Source: Variovorax sp.
GTDB lineage: Bacteria > Pseudomonadota > Gammaproteobacteria > Burkholderiales > Burkholderiaceae_C
Reading direction: 5' to 3'
Assembly: GCA_017744285.1 (NCBI GenBank)
Contig: JAGIBP010000002.1
Location: 1 to 64,000, forward strand
DNA length: 64,000 nucleotides
Shown here: positions 1 through 9,161 of the stretch, one piece after another
How positions within the stretch are numbered: the first letter of the stretch is position 1
Layout of the letters: each line of letters starts with the position of its first letter
Notes under the pieces: model-generated
Databases searched by the model: none
The model's input: the letters and a program-made list of their open reading frames with translations, nothing else
What the model was told of the DNA's origin: nothing
Position numbers and translations under genes: made by a program

Positions 1-1166
1 CCGCGGCCCTGCTCGCCGGCGCGCGCCGCTTCCACGGCCGCGTTCAGCGCGAGGATGTTGGTCTGGAACGCGATGCCGTCGATCACGCCGATGATGTCCA
101 CGATCTTGCGCGAGGAGGCATTGATCGAGGCCATGGTGTCGACGACCTGCGAGACCACGCTGCCGCCCTTCACCGCCACTTCCGAGGCCGAGGCGGCCAG
201 CTGGTTGGCCTGACGCGCGTTGTCGGCGTTCTGCTTGACGGTGCTGGTGAGCTCTTCCATCGAGGCGGCCGTCTCTTCGAGCGAGCTGGCCTGCTGCTCG
301 GTGCGCGAGGACAGGTCCTGGTTGCCCGAGGCGATCTGGCCGGACGCCGTGGCGATGGTTTCCGTGCCGTCGCGCACTTCGCCGACGATCTGCGTCAGGC
401 TCGTGTTCATCGCCTTGAGCGCCGCCAACAGCTGGCCGGTTTCATCGCGCGAATCGGCCTCGATGTCGCTCGTGAGGTCGCCGGAGGCGACGCTCTGCGT
501 CACCGCCACCGCCCGGTGCAACGGCCGCGTGATGCCCACCGACAACCGCCAGGCGCAGAACGCGCCCATGGCGAGCGCGAGGGCGCCCAAGGCCAGCAGC
601 AGGTTGCGGCTGTTCTTTTCGTCCTCGGCGATCTCGTCCACGGAGCGGTCGATGGATCGGCGCTGCATGTCGAGCAGCTGCTGGACGTAGTCCAGGTACT
701 TGTTGGCGACCGGCAGGAACTGCTTTTCGAGCGCGGCGTTGGCGTCCTCGGCCCGGCCCTCGGCCTTGGCCCGGGTCACCGCGTCGCGTGCTTCCTGGTA
801 TTGCGCCGACACGCCCTGGAAGTCCTTCCAGATCGCCTTCTCCGCTTCGCTGTTCAGCTGCAGTTCCAGCTGTTTCTTGAGCACCTGGGCCCGCTTGGTC
901 GACCTGTCGCTTTCCTCGGCGAAGAAGGCGCCGAGCGAAGGGTCGGAACTCTTGGCGATGGCCGTGGTGCGGCGCACGCCGACTTCCACCAGCCGCAGCC
1001 AGTCGCTGATGATGCGCTCCTTCGCCAACGGCTCGGTCGTGATGCCCTGCGCGGCAGCGGCCGTCGAATGCAGGCGCCAGATGCCGAGCACGGTCATCAC
1101 TGCCATCAGGGCCAGCACCAGGGTGAATCCCAGGCCGAGCCGCACACCAATCTTCCAGTTCTTCAT
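1..1166 (-). CDS. Methyl-accepting chemotaxis protein, 3' part missing
   Basis: Inner-membrane chemoreceptor that would signal through CheA/CheW. 388 codons are visible and the gene continues past the left edge. TM1 is about residues 9-31, a periplasmic four-helix-bundle-like domain follows, TM2 is about 188-210, then a HAMP domain (about 211-263) and the first methylation helix. The conserved sequence [16 protein letters not shown] sits at the window edge, so the signalling tip and C-terminus are outside. The ligand cannot be told. The ATG at 1166 gives the short cytoplasmic leader typical of Tsr/Tar-like receptors. A sigma-28-like promoter lies 37-63 bp upstream, which suggests expression with the flagellar regulon. 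Confidence 0.93.
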   Translation of the reverse strand, partial: MKNWKIGVRLGLGFTLVLALMAVMTVLGIWRLHSTAAAAQGITTEPLAKERIISDWLRLVEVGVRRTTAIAKSSDPSLGAFFAEESDRSTKRAQVLKKQLELQLNSEAEKAIWKDFQGVSAQYQEARDAVTRAKAEGRAEDANAALEKQFLPVANKYLDYVQQLLDMQRRSIDRSVDEIAEDEKNSRNLLLALGALALAMGAFCAWRLSVGITRPLHRAVAVTQSVASGDLTSDIEADSRDETGQLLAALKAMNTSLTQIVGEVRDGTETIATASGQIASGNQDLSSRTEQQASSLEETAASMEELTSTVKQNADNARQANQLAASASEVAVKGGSVVSQVVDTMASINASSRKIVDIIGVIDGIAFQTNILALNAAVEAARAGEQGR

Positions 1167-1202
1167 GCAAATTCCTTTTCGACTCGACCGAGCGCCATAC
1201 CC

Positions 1203-1229
1203 ATATCGGCGCCGGCGTGAAAAAGTTGA
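1203..1229 (-). promoter_or_regulatory. Sigma-28 (FliA)-like promoter of the chemoreceptor gene
   Basis: On the minus strand TCAA is followed after exactly 15 bp by GCCGATAT. The FliA consensus is TAAA-N15-GCCGATAA, so only two of the twelve positions differ. The inferred transcription start is about 30 bp upstream of the ATG at 1166. Confidence 0.65.
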
Positions 1230-1335
1230 GCCTGAGCGCGCCAATGAACGATGGAGGTGGGCAAGACGGGATTCGAGTCTGTAACATTCAAAAACATCTC
1301 TCTGCACAAGCCGGCGCCCGGCGCCGCCACTCCTG

Positions 1336-2703
1336 ATGAACGAAGGTCTATTCGCTCGCCGACGCCCGGGCACCGCCTGGCTCGCTTGTCTCGCCCTCTG
1401 GCTGGGCACCTGGGGCGCCGCGCACGCCGAGGGCGTCTGGTCGACCGATCCGGCCAGCGGCTGCCAAGGCTGGAACCCCAATCCCGCGCCGCAGGAAACC
1501 GTGCAATGGCGCGGGGAGTGCGTCGACGGAAAGGCCCAGGGCCGCGGCACTTTCACCTTCATCACGCCGGACAAGCGGGAGGAGAACACCGGCTTCTACT
1601 GGGGCGGACATGCCGTCGGCCGGCGCGAATACCGCACCGTGCGCCCCGACGGCAGCCTCATCGAAGCCGGGGCGGGCTACTCGGGCCAGACGGTGCTGTC
1701 GGAGTACTACACCCGAACCGACGCGGGGCCGAAGGGCGCCGGCGGCTACCGGGTGCGCTATTTCCAGGGCGGACGCATGACCGGCCTCTACCAGCAGGAC
1801 TTCACCGACAACCGCGAGCGCGGCGCCTATGGCGTGGATGGCGACTGGAGCGTCGCGAAGAACCGGTTCAACGTGGTCTACCTCGCACGCTTCAATCCGG
1901 CCACCGAATACTGGAGCGATGCGCCCAGCGCCGCCGACCGCGAGGCCAAGGGCCTCAATGCCTACGTCGTCATCACGCGACAGGGCAAGGAAGACCGCGC
2001 CCAGGAATGGCGCTGCGCGGGCGACGCCTACGAGGCCTGCGTGACGCTGTTCGAGCAGAAGCTCGCCGAGGCGGGCTATGCGGCCTGGCCGCAACAGCGC
2101 ATGGCCGCCATCGATGCGGTGTGGGCGCAGCGCGAACAGCAGTACGGCGAACTCGCGCGCGCCCGGGACGAGCACGCGCAACTCCTGGCCAAGGGCACGC
2201 CCGAGAAGCTCTTCACCTACGCGAGCCGCATGGAGCAGGCGCGCAACTACGCCTGGTCGCTCGATGCGCTGCGCGCGATTCTCGAGCGCTTTCCCAAGAG
2301 CCGCTTCTTCGAGCTGGCTGCGCAGCGCATGCCCGCGGTGCAGGACCGCCTTGCGCAGGAGGAGGACAAGCAACGCCAGAACGAAGCCACCGCCAAACGC
2401 GCGGCCGAGCAGGCGCAGGTGCAGCAGCGCCAGGCGGCGGCCCAGCAGCAGCAGCGCGACCAGCTCGCGGCGCAGCAGCAGGCGCAGCGCCAGTCGCAGT
2501 ACAACGCGTGCATGGCACGCTACGAGAGCTGCAGCACCGACTGCCTGACCAGCGGCGGCGCGGCGCTGGTGGCCGGCATCGCGGGGCTGGCGAGCCCGAA
2601 GTCGGTCAACATGGCCGGCCTGGAGCAGCTCAACCAGCGCGCGCAGGGCAGCTGCCAGCGCTGCGAGTCGATCAAGAGCGAGTGCGGCATCTACGCCAAC
2701 TGA
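1336..2703 (+). CDS. Secreted protein with one MORN-like motif, Gln-rich coiled coil and Cys-rich tail
   Basis: 455 residues, function not recognised. Residues 1-31 form a Sec signal peptide (RRR, hydrophobic run, AHA cleavage site). A MORN-like motif ([18 protein letters not shown]) is near residues 55-75. Residues about 345-390 are a Gln/Ala-rich coiled coil, and the last 65 residues carry six Cys in two clusters, so a disulphide-bonded periplasmic or surface protein is likely. The ATG has no clear Shine-Dalgarno. It is divergent from the chemoreceptor and convergent with the hydrolase on its right. A structural or envelope role is a guess only. Confidence 0.75.
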   Translation: MNEGLFARRRPGTAWLACLALWLGTWGAAHAEGVWSTDPASGCQGWNPNPAPQETVQWRGECVDGKAQGRGTFTFITPDKREENTGFYWGGHAVGRREYRTVRPDGSLIEAGAGYSGQTVLSEYYTRTDAGPKGAGGYRVRYFQGGRMTGLYQQDFTDNRERGAYGVDGDWSVAKNRFNVVYLARFNPATEYWSDAPSAADREAKGLNAYVVITRQGKEDRAQEWRCAGDAYEACVTLFEQKLAEAGYAAWPQQRMAAIDAVWAQREQQYGELARARDEHAQLLAKGTPEKLFTYASRMEQARNYAWSLDALRAILERFPKSRFFELAAQRMPAVQDRLAQEEDKQRQNEATAKRAAEQAQVQQRQAAAQQQQRDQLAAQQQAQRQSQYNACMARYESCSTDCLTSGGAALVAGIAGLASPKSVNMAGLEQLNQRAQGSCQRCESIKSECGIYAN

Positions 2704-2725
2704 GCGGCCACCGGGCGACCTCGGC

Positions 2726-4285
2726 TCAGGCTTCTTCCGGGGCGTCGAGAAACTGCGCGTACATCGCGATCGTGGCATCCACCGCCTGCCTGTCCTGACC
2801 CGGATACCACACGGTGGCCGGCGTGGACGACACGGCGGCCGCGGGGCCGAGCAAAGAACGCGCGGTGCGCAAGCCTTCGGCGAGCATGTCCGCGGGCCCG
2901 GCGCAGACGAGGGCCGGCCGGCGCAGAAGCGGCAACCGTGACGGCGTGTCGTACTCGAAGGCGGCCCGGTAGGTCCGGTGGTAGGTCGCGCCACTGGACA
3001 GCAGGCCCACCACCCAGTCATGGAGAAACGAGGCCTCGGGCACGTCCAGCGGCCGCGCGGCCGCGCGCTCGGCGCGATACCAGGGCCAGAAGAGAAACAT
3101 GTCGCGGCGCATGTTCCATGCCTGTTGAAGATAGAGGCCCCACCCGTCGGGCGGGAGTGCCGGAAAGTAGTGGGCCAGCAGGTCGGCCGTGAAGTCCGGC
3201 GCCAGCAGGGGCGGCGCCTCGAGGATCACGCGGCCGATTCTTTCGGGCGCGATGAGTGCGGCCTCCAGGGCGATCAGCGCACCCGTGTGCGTGCCCCAGA
3301 GGTCGAAGCGCCGCAGGCCGAGCGCGTCGGCCACCGCGAGCGTGTCCTGCGCGAGGGTGGCGATGTCGACCGGCGTATCGACCTTGTCGGAATCGCCGTT
3401 GCCGATGTAGTCCGGCGCGATCACGCGGCGCCGCGCGCCCAGGCCGTGCAGCAGCGGCTGCAAGGGCGCGGCCGAGCCGGGCGCCGAGTGCAGGGCGATC
3501 AGGGGCGAGCGGTCCGGGCCGCTCTGCCGGACATGGACGCGCCCGCGCGGCGTGTGAACGTGGTCGCGCCAGATCGAAGGCGTGGGCGCCGGGCGCGCGA
3601 GCACGACGGGCGCGGCGGTCGCCTGCGCGCGCAACTGCGCCAGCGCGTCCTCCAGGCTGGCCGCGCCACGCTCGTCGGCGCGTCGCCGCATGCCGTCGCA
3701 GCACAACGACCAGAGCCGCGCATAGGCCGCCGGCCGGGCCGAGGCGGCCAGCAGCATCGCATCGAGGGCTTCGGGCGAGGGCAGCGGGTTGCCTTCGCGC
3801 GCGGCGCGGCGGCCCGAGCAGGCGTCCAGCACGTGCGCGTCGCGCAGGTGGGCGAAGAGGGCATTCAGGTGCGTGCCGTCCGCGCGCGGCGCGAGCCCGG
3901 GCAGCGAAGGCATGCGGGCCGCCCACCCCTGTGCCGGCGCGACGTCCACGAAGACGCGCCGGCCCTGCAGCAGGCGGGCGATCGGCGTGGCCAGGTCGAA
4001 GGCCAGCACGGGCGCGTCCCGCAGGCCCGCCGCCTCGATCGCCGCCTGCAGGGCGGCCGCGACCTCGTCGAGCGAGTCGAACGCGACCTCGGCCGAGCCG
4101 CCCGTGCCCGGCAGTTCGAACACGAAGCAGCCGAGCTCCGGTGCAAGACGCGCGAGGCGGCCGGCGATCTCGCTCGCCGCCTGAACCAGGCCCGGCAGCA
4201 CCACCACGGGCGCACCGGCGCCCGCCTGCCAGAGCCTCGACTGCTGCGTGCCGACCGTGACGAAGTGCGGCCGCGCGAGCGTCAT
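2726..4285 (-). CDS. Tandem alpha/beta-hydrolase-fold protein with atypical nucleophile sites
   Basis: 519 residues that read as two alpha/beta-hydrolase halves. The N-terminal half (about 1-115) has the oxyanion-like VVVLPGL strand turn, but the nucleophile elbow reads LAFDLAT around D97. The C-terminal half (about 240-519) is a fuller hydrolase with LIALHSAPGS and the elbow LWGTHTGALIA, which places His333 where a Ser, Asp or Cys normally sits. The ATG overlaps the stop of the upstream FAD oxidase gene (ATGA), so translation is coupled. It is the last gene of the leftward liv/oxidase operon. A hydrolase, lyase or non-catalytic role is open. Confidence 0.8.
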   Translation of the reverse strand: MTLARPHFVTVGTQQSRLWQAGAGAPVVVLPGLVQAASEIAGRLARLAPELGCFVFELPGTGGSAEVAFDSLDEVAAALQAAIEAAGLRDAPVLAFDLATPIARLLQGRRVFVDVAPAQGWAARMPSLPGLAPRADGTHLNALFAHLRDAHVLDACSGRRAAREGNPLPSPEALDAMLLAASARPAAYARLWSLCCDGMRRRADERGAASLEDALAQLRAQATAAPVVLARPAPTPSIWRDHVHTPRGRVHVRQSGPDRSPLIALHSAPGSAAPLQPLLHGLGARRRVIAPDYIGNGDSDKVDTPVDIATLAQDTLAVADALGLRRFDLWGTHTGALIALEAALIAPERIGRVILEAPPLLAPDFTADLLAHYFPALPPDGWGLYLQQAWNMRRDMFLFWPWYRAERAAARPLDVPEASFLHDWVVGLLSSGATYHRTYRAAFEYDTPSRLPLLRRPALVCAGPADMLAEGLRTARSLLGPAAAVSSTPATVWYPGQDRQAVDATIAMYAQFLDAPEEA

Positions 4286-5874
4286 GCCGACAGGCCCAGC
4301 GAGCCCGGGTTCATGAGGCCGCGCGGGTCGACCGCCTGCTTGACGGCCCGCAGCAGCGCGCTCGTCACGGGCTTGAGCAACTCGACGAAGGGATAGTCGC
4401 GCGCCACTTGCCAGGACACGCCCCCGAGGCTCGCATAGAGCTGCTGCGTCTCGCGGCGAAGCAGGGCCACGGCCTCGCGCGACGCCGGGTTCGCGGGGCG
4501 GTCCCGCCAGGGCTTGACCACCTCGTCGCCGAGGCTTCGGGCGTGCAGCGGCGTGATCTCGTCGGTCCAGTAGAAGGCGGGCTCGAGGAAGAACTCGTGG
4601 CCCGTGGTCATCGTCATCACCGAGTAGACGATGCCGTGCGCCTGCATGAACGAGCGCTTGCCCGCGAAGAAGGCTTCATTGGCATCGAGCACGCGCTGCG
4701 CGTCGCCCAGCGGGAACACGGAGTGGATCGGCACCCAGCGCTCGCCGTTCTTTCCGAGCATGCCGCGCACCGGGCCGAAGGGCCGGCTGCGCATCACCTT
4801 GGGCACCGAGTTCGCGATCTCCACGCCGTGGCGAGCCCCGATCTCGCGCAGCCGCTTCATCGCGCCGGCGAGTTCCTGCGCGTCGCCGCGCTCGACCACC
4901 AGATGCAGCGTGTAGGCGTGTTCCTTGAGGAAATCGGTTCCGCCCACCGCGACGCCGATGGCGCTCTTCAGGCCGCCGAGCGAAGTCTTCGCGCTCGCGG
5001 CGACCTTGCCGAGGATCTGCAGGCCCTCGCTGATGCGGTTGACGCTGGCCGAATGCTCGGCCTTGGTCCGGTCGATGCCAAAGCCCTCGGCCACCAGGCG
5101 GGTGCGCGCCATCTCGGCCTGCGCGGCGCCCATGGCCTGGATGCTCGGGAAGCCGAAGGACAGGAAGTCCACCGCCTGCGGCACCGGGATCAGCTTGATG
5201 GTGGCCGCGACCTTGATGCCCATGGCGCCGTTGTCGCCGAGGAACAGGCCGGTGAGATCCGGGCCGCCTTCGCGCGTGAAGGGCTTGACGCCCGGACGTC
5301 CGCCGGAGCCGGTGGTGACCACGCTTCCGTCGGCCAGCACCACGCTCACGCCCAGCACCGAATCGGCGACCGTGCCGTTCATCGCGGAGCCGAAGAAGGC
5401 GCTGTTCTGCGAGAGCGCGCCGCCCACGGTCGCGTTGATGCCCGACAGCGGCCCCCAGTAGGGCGTGCGCAGGCCGGTGCCCGCCAGCGCCTCGTTCACC
5501 GACGCCCAGGTGCAGCCGGCTTCGGCGGTGATGTACAGGTCCGCCGTGTTGACCTCCAGGATGCGGTTGAGCTTGCGTGCGTCGACCACGATGCTCTCCG
5601 CGCGACTCGGGAGGTAGCCCTTGGTGTAGGACATGCCGCCGCCGCGGGGCACGACGGCGATTCCCTGCTGCGTCGCCGTGCGCACGGCTGCGCAGAGTTC
5701 CTGCACGCTGGCGGGGCAAACGATCGCCAGGGGCTCGATGCCCGGCTGCCAGAAGATGTCGTTCGAATAGAAGCTGCGGCTCGCGGGGTCGTCGAGCACC
5801 GCGTCGGCGGCGACGACGCCGCGCAGTGCCGTGGCGATCTCGCTCGCCGGAAGAGGGGTGGCCTGGCTGTGCAT
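4282..5874 (-). CDS. FAD-linked oxidase/dehydrogenase (FAD_binding_4 / VAO-GlcD type)
   Basis: 530 residues. The N-terminal PCMH-type FAD domain shows VVPRGGGMSYTKGY and GPLSGINATVGGALSQN; the C-terminal half fits FAD-oxidase C domains. Relatives oxidise hydroxy acids, phenols or aldehydes and pass electrons to a quinone or cytochrome. The start at 5874 was chosen because the longer frame upstream runs antiphase through the MBL gene. Downstream it overlaps the hydrolase gene by 4 bp, and upstream the MBL gene is 11 bp away. It probably oxidises the compound taken up by the Liv transporter. No signal peptide is seen, so it is cytoplasmic or peripheral to the membrane. Confidence 0.85.
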   Translation of the reverse strand: MHSQATPLPASEIATALRGVVAADAVLDDPASRSFYSNDIFWQPGIEPLAIVCPASVQELCAAVRTATQQGIAVVPRGGGMSYTKGYLPSRAESIVVDARKLNRILEVNTADLYITAEAGCTWASVNEALAGTGLRTPYWGPLSGINATVGGALSQNSAFFGSAMNGTVADSVLGVSVVLADGSVVTTGSGGRPGVKPFTREGGPDLTGLFLGDNGAMGIKVAATIKLIPVPQAVDFLSFGFPSIQAMGAAQAEMARTRLVAEGFGIDRTKAEHSASVNRISEGLQILGKVAASAKTSLGGLKSAIGVAVGGTDFLKEHAYTLHLVVERGDAQELAGAMKRLREIGARHGVEIANSVPKVMRSRPFGPVRGMLGKNGERWVPIHSVFPLGDAQRVLDANEAFFAGKRSFMQAHGIVYSVMTMTTGHEFFLEPAFYWTDEITPLHARSLGDEVVKPWRDRPANPASREAVALLRRETQQLYASLGGVSWQVARDYPFVELLKPVTSALLRAVKQAVDPRGLMNPGSLGLSA

Positions 5875-5885
5875 GTAAGAGTCTC

Positions 5886-6785
5886 CTAGCGGGTGCTGTT
5901 CTCGAGCGGCTCGAAGCTGAATGCCTCGCCGCGGCGCGTCACGTGGCCCGCGTGCGGCTTGCCGGCATGCGCGGGGAACAAGAGGGCGTGGGAGTCGGCG
6001 GCCTGCTCGAACAGGGCGCGCCGCGTTGCGTTGGCCTGCTCGGGCCGTTCGCAGAAGCGGCTGCTCCAGTCGGGCCGGTAGACCTGCATCGGCTGGTGGA
6101 AGGCATCGCCCGTGAAGAGCGCACTCTGGCCCTGCGACTGGATGCGCACCGCGAGCTGGCCCTCGGTGTGGCCGCCGAGGGCCTGCACGGAGAGGCCGGG
6201 GAGGAACTCCTCGTTGAAATCGATGAGGTCCACGAGCCCCGCGTCGATGACGGGGTCGACGCTGTCGGCCAGCACCTCCGCCCCCATGGGATGCACCCGC
6301 AGGCCGCCCTGCGGATCGCGCCAGTGCGCGAGCTCCGCCCGGCCCATGAGGTAGCGCGCGTTGGGGAAGGTCGGCACCCAGCGGTCGCCGTCCAGCCGCG
6401 TGTTCCAGCCCACGTGGTCCACGTGCAGATGCGTGTTGATCACCAGCGTGACGTCCTCGGGCCGCACGCCGCACTCGGCCAGGCGGTCCAGGAACGGCAT
6501 GTGCAGCATGTGGAAGCGCTGGAACGCCGGGTGCGAGCGCACCTTGTCGTTCCCGCAGGCGGTGTCGATCAGGATCACATGCCGGCCGACGCGCAGCATC
6601 CACGAATGCATGCTCGACATCAGCTTGCCCGATGCCTGGTCGAAGAAGTTGGGCTGCGCGAGCTGCGGGTGCTGCAGGAGCACCTCGGGGTCGTAGTCCG
6701 GGAACAGGAAGGCCGGGTCGAATCCCGGGGTCAGCATTTCCTCGACGCGGAGCACTTCGACGTCTCCGACCTGGGTCCACCACAT
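5886..6785 (-). CDS. MBL-fold metallohydrolase (lactonase-like)
   Basis: 299 residues. The metal-binding signature THLHVDHVGWN is near residues 117-127, with later conserved His in GGHTEGQ and an Asp in LFTGDAFH, as in AHL-lactonase/parathion-hydrolase-like dinuclear zinc enzymes. It probably hydrolyses a lactone or ester intermediate. The ATG at 6785 follows CAGGAGA with good spacing; the longer frame beginning at 6947 would intrude into livF. It lies 14 bp after livF and 11 bp before the oxidase gene in the same leftward operon, which fits a role in catabolism of the imported substrate. Confidence 0.88.
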   Translation of the reverse strand: MWWTQVGDVEVLRVEEMLTPGFDPAFLFPDYDPEVLLQHPQLAQPNFFDQASGKLMSSMHSWMLRVGRHVILIDTACGNDKVRSHPAFQRFHMLHMPFLDRLAECGVRPEDVTLVINTHLHVDHVGWNTRLDGDRWVPTFPNARYLMGRAELAHWRDPQGGLRVHPMGAEVLADSVDPVIDAGLVDLIDFNEEFLPGLSVQALGGHTEGQLAVRIQSQGQSALFTGDAFHQPMQVYRPDWSSRFCERPEQANATRRALFEQAADSHALLFPAHAGKPHAGHVTRRGEAFSFEPLENSTR

Positions 6786-6799
6786 GGTTTTCTCCTGAT

Positions 6800-7495
6800 T
6801 CAGCTCAGATAGGCATCGAGCACGCCCGCGTCGGCCCGCAGCGTTTCCACCGGGCCTTCGGCGACGATCGCGCCGCGCTTCATGAGATAGGCGTACTCGC
6901 ACACGGAAAGCGCGATCTCGGCGTTCTGCTCGACGAGCAGGATGCATTGGCCCTGGCGATGCAGGGTCACGATGGCCTGGAACACGACATCGACGATCGC
7001 GGGGGCGAGCCCCATCGACGGCTCGTCCAGCACCAGCACGCTGGGCTGCGTCATGAGCGCGCGGCCGATGGCGAGCATCTGCTGCTCGCCGCCGCTCATC
7101 AGGCCCGCGACCTGCGTGCGGCGCTCCTTGAGCCGCGGGAACAGCTCGTACACGCGCGCCATCAGCTCGCGCTGGTCGCCGCGCCCGGCGTAGCCGCTCA
7201 GGCGCAGGTTCTCCTCGACGGTGAGCGGGGCGACGATCATGCGGCCCTCGGGCACCAGCGCCAGTCCCTTGCGGGCGACGCGGTGCACGGGCAGCGCCGA
7301 GATCTCCTCGCCGCCCAGGCGGATCGACCCTTCGCTCGCGCGGTGCAGCCCCGCGATGCTGCGCAGCGTGGTCGACTTGCCCGCGCCGTTGGCGCCGAGG
7401 ATCGCCACCATCGTGCCCGGCTGGACCTCGAAGCTGATGCCGTTGACGGCACGGATCGCGCCGTAGCTAGCGCACAGCCCGGATACGCTCAGCAT
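6800..7495 (-). CDS. livF: Branched-chain-type ABC transporter ATP-binding protein LivF
   Basis: 231 residues, full family length. Walker A GANGAGKST, signature MSGGEQQM, Walker B VLVLDEPS and a switch His region (LVEQNA) are intact. It powers HAAT-family import with LivG/LivH/LivM. The ATG at 7495 has GGAAAG about 8 bp upstream; a TTG at 7510 would add five residues. It overlaps the end of livG by 29 bp. The substrate may be an organic or aromatic acid rather than an amino acid, given the neighbours. Confidence 0.95.
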   Translation of the reverse strand: MLSVSGLCASYGAIRAVNGISFEVQPGTMVAILGANGAGKSTTLRSIAGLHRASEGSIRLGGEEISALPVHRVARKGLALVPEGRMIVAPLTVEENLRLSGYAGRGDQRELMARVYELFPRLKERRTQVAGLMSGGEQQMLAIGRALMTQPSVLVLDEPSMGLAPAIVDVVFQAIVTLHRQGQCILLVEQNAEIALSVCEYAYLMKRGAIVAEGPVETLRADAGVLDAYLS

Positions 7496-8288
7496 CGCCG
7501 CTCTTTCCAAAGTAGGCCTCCTGGACCTCGGGGTGCTCGATGCATTCCATCGGCGTTCCCCGGGCCAGCAGGCGGCCGAAGTTCATCACAGTGACGCAAT
7601 CGCAGAACTCCTTCACCAGGCGCACGTTGTGCTCGACCATCAGCACTGTCAGGCCGCCGTCGCGCAGCCGGTGCGTGAGCTCGCCGATCTCGGTCGACTC
7701 CTGCGCGTTCATGCCCGCGGTCGGTTCGTCGAGCAGCAGGAGCTTGGGCCGCGTCGCGAGCGCGCGGGCGATCTCCACGCGGCGCTGCTCGCCGTACGAG
7801 AGCGTCTCGGCCAGCACGTCCGCGCGGTGGCCCATGTGGACGCGATCGAGCAGCTCGCGCGCATGGGCCTCGGTCTCGCGGCGCTGCGCGCGCGCCTTCG
7901 GCAGGCCGAGGAAGGACGCCCAGAGCGAGGTCCCGCGCCGCATGTAGCAGCCGGCCATGACCTGTTCGAGCACCGTCATGCCGGAGAAGAGGCGCACGTT
8001 CTGGTAGGTGCGCGCAATGCCATGCGCCGCCGTCACGTGCGCGGGCAGGCCGCGGATGTCGGTGCCGGCGATGCGGATCGTGCCGCTGTCGGCGAGCAGC
8101 AGCCCGGTGATCAGGTTGATCAGCGTGGTCTTGCCCGCGCCGTTCGGCCCCATGAGGCCGGCGACCGTGCGCGGCTGGACGTTGAGCGCCATGCCGGAGA
8201 CCGCCGCCACACCGCCGAAGTGCTTGCTGACGGCCTCGAGTTCGAGCAGGGGCTGGGAAGGCGCCATGACCAGGTTCGGCTTCTTCAC
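7467..8288 (-). CDS. livG: Branched-chain-type ABC transporter ATP-binding protein LivG
   Basis: 273 residues from a GTG start. Walker A GPNGAGKTT, signature LSYGEQRR and Walker B LLLLDEPTAGM are intact, and the C-terminal extension typical of LivG is present. The GTG at 8288 overlaps the livM stop (GTGA) and has GGGGA seven bases upstream; an internal ATG at 8267 (MAPSQPLLELE) is a reasonable alternative. Third transport gene after livH and livM. Confidence 0.94.
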   Translation of the reverse strand: MKKPNLVMAPSQPLLELEAVSKHFGGVAAVSGMALNVQPRTVAGLMGPNGAGKTTLINLITGLLLADSGTIRIAGTDIRGLPAHVTAAHGIARTYQNVRLFSGMTVLEQVMAGCYMRRGTSLWASFLGLPKARAQRRETEAHARELLDRVHMGHRADVLAETLSYGEQRRVEIARALATRPKLLLLDEPTAGMNAQESTEIGELTHRLRDGGLTVLMVEHNVRLVKEFCDCVTVMNFGRLLARGTPMECIEHPEVQEAYFGKSGDAERIRAVR

Positions 8289-9157
8289 CGGGCGTTCCCC
8301 GCTTCGCGCCGCGCCGACCGCCGCAGCAGGATCGCGCGCGGGTCCACCAGGCCGCGCGGCAGGAAGATCATGATCAGGAGCAGCACGATCCCGTTGGCCA
8401 CTTCCTGCACGCTGGGCACCACCGCCTGCGTGAGGACGGGCAGCGCGGTGAACACCGCCGCGCCGATGATCGCGCCCACCCAGTGGTAGGAACCGCCGAG
8501 CACCACGGAGGCGATCATCGTGAACGCGATGTTCACGAAGTAGGTGTCGGGCGAAACGAACTGCAGCACCATCGCGAGCAGCATGCCGCCCAGTCCGCCG
8601 ATGGCCCCCGAGATCAGGAAGGCGATCATCTGGATGCGCCGCGGCGCAATCCCCAGGCTGGAGGCCACCGCCGGGTCCTCGCGCACCGCGCGGGCCGCGA
8701 TGCCCCACCACGAGACCGAGAGCCGATGGAAGACCACCATCGCGATCACCAGGATGACGCCCAGCACGACCAGCGGCGCCGTGAACGGCACGCTCAGGCC
8801 GTTGACTCCGCCGGTGAGCTTCGGCGCGTTCACCACCACCACGCGCGTGATCAGGATCAGCGCCAGGCTGGCCAGCGCCATCCAGTGGCTCTGCAGCCGC
8901 AGGAAGATCGAGGCGACGAGGTAGGCCAGCGCCGTGCCCGCCAGGGCGGCGGCCGGCAGGGCGAGCAGGGGATCGATGCCGGTCGAGAGCACCAGCCGCG
9001 CACCCAGGAATCCGCCCGCGGCGGCATAGGTCACCGTCGCGAAGCTGAGGATGCCGGTGGACAGCACCGCATAGGTGCTCAGTGCGAAGAACGCGTTGAC
9101 GATCGCGAAGGCCAGCGTGCTCTGGTAGCCCGAGAGGTAGTCCAGGATGTCCTGCAT
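8285..9157 (-). CDS. livM: Branched-chain-type ABC transporter permease LivM
   Basis: 290 residues with about eight hydrophobic segments and the BPD_transp_2 fold. The EAA-like cytoplasmic loop reads GIAARAVREDPAVASSLGI. Inner-membrane pore subunit pairing with LivH. It starts 4 bp after livH ends and overlaps livG by 4 bp. The length matches short LivM forms without the N-terminal extension of E. coli LivM. Confidence 0.95.
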   Translation of the reverse strand: MQDILDYLSGYQSTLAFAIVNAFFALSTYAVLSTGILSFATVTYAAAGGFLGARLVLSTGIDPLLALPAAALAGTALAYLVASIFLRLQSHWMALASLALILITRVVVVNAPKLTGGVNGLSVPFTAPLVVLGVILVIAMVVFHRLSVSWWGIAARAVREDPAVASSLGIAPRRIQMIAFLISGAIGGLGGMLLAMVLQFVSPDTYFVNIAFTMIASVVLGGSYHWVGAIIGAAVFTALPVLTQAVVPSVQEVANGIVLLLIMIFLPRGLVDPRAILLRRSARREAGNAR

Positions 9158-9161
9158 GGCC

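Noticed and set aside
1251..2798. A 515-codon plus-strand frame beside the secreted protein gene
   Set aside because: The product is Arg/Pro-rich low-complexity with no domain; the other plus-strand frame has a signal peptide and normal composition.
3256..4260. A long plus-strand frame opposite the tandem hydrolase
   Set aside because: Arg/Ala/Pro-rich shadow of a gene with clear hydrolase motifs.
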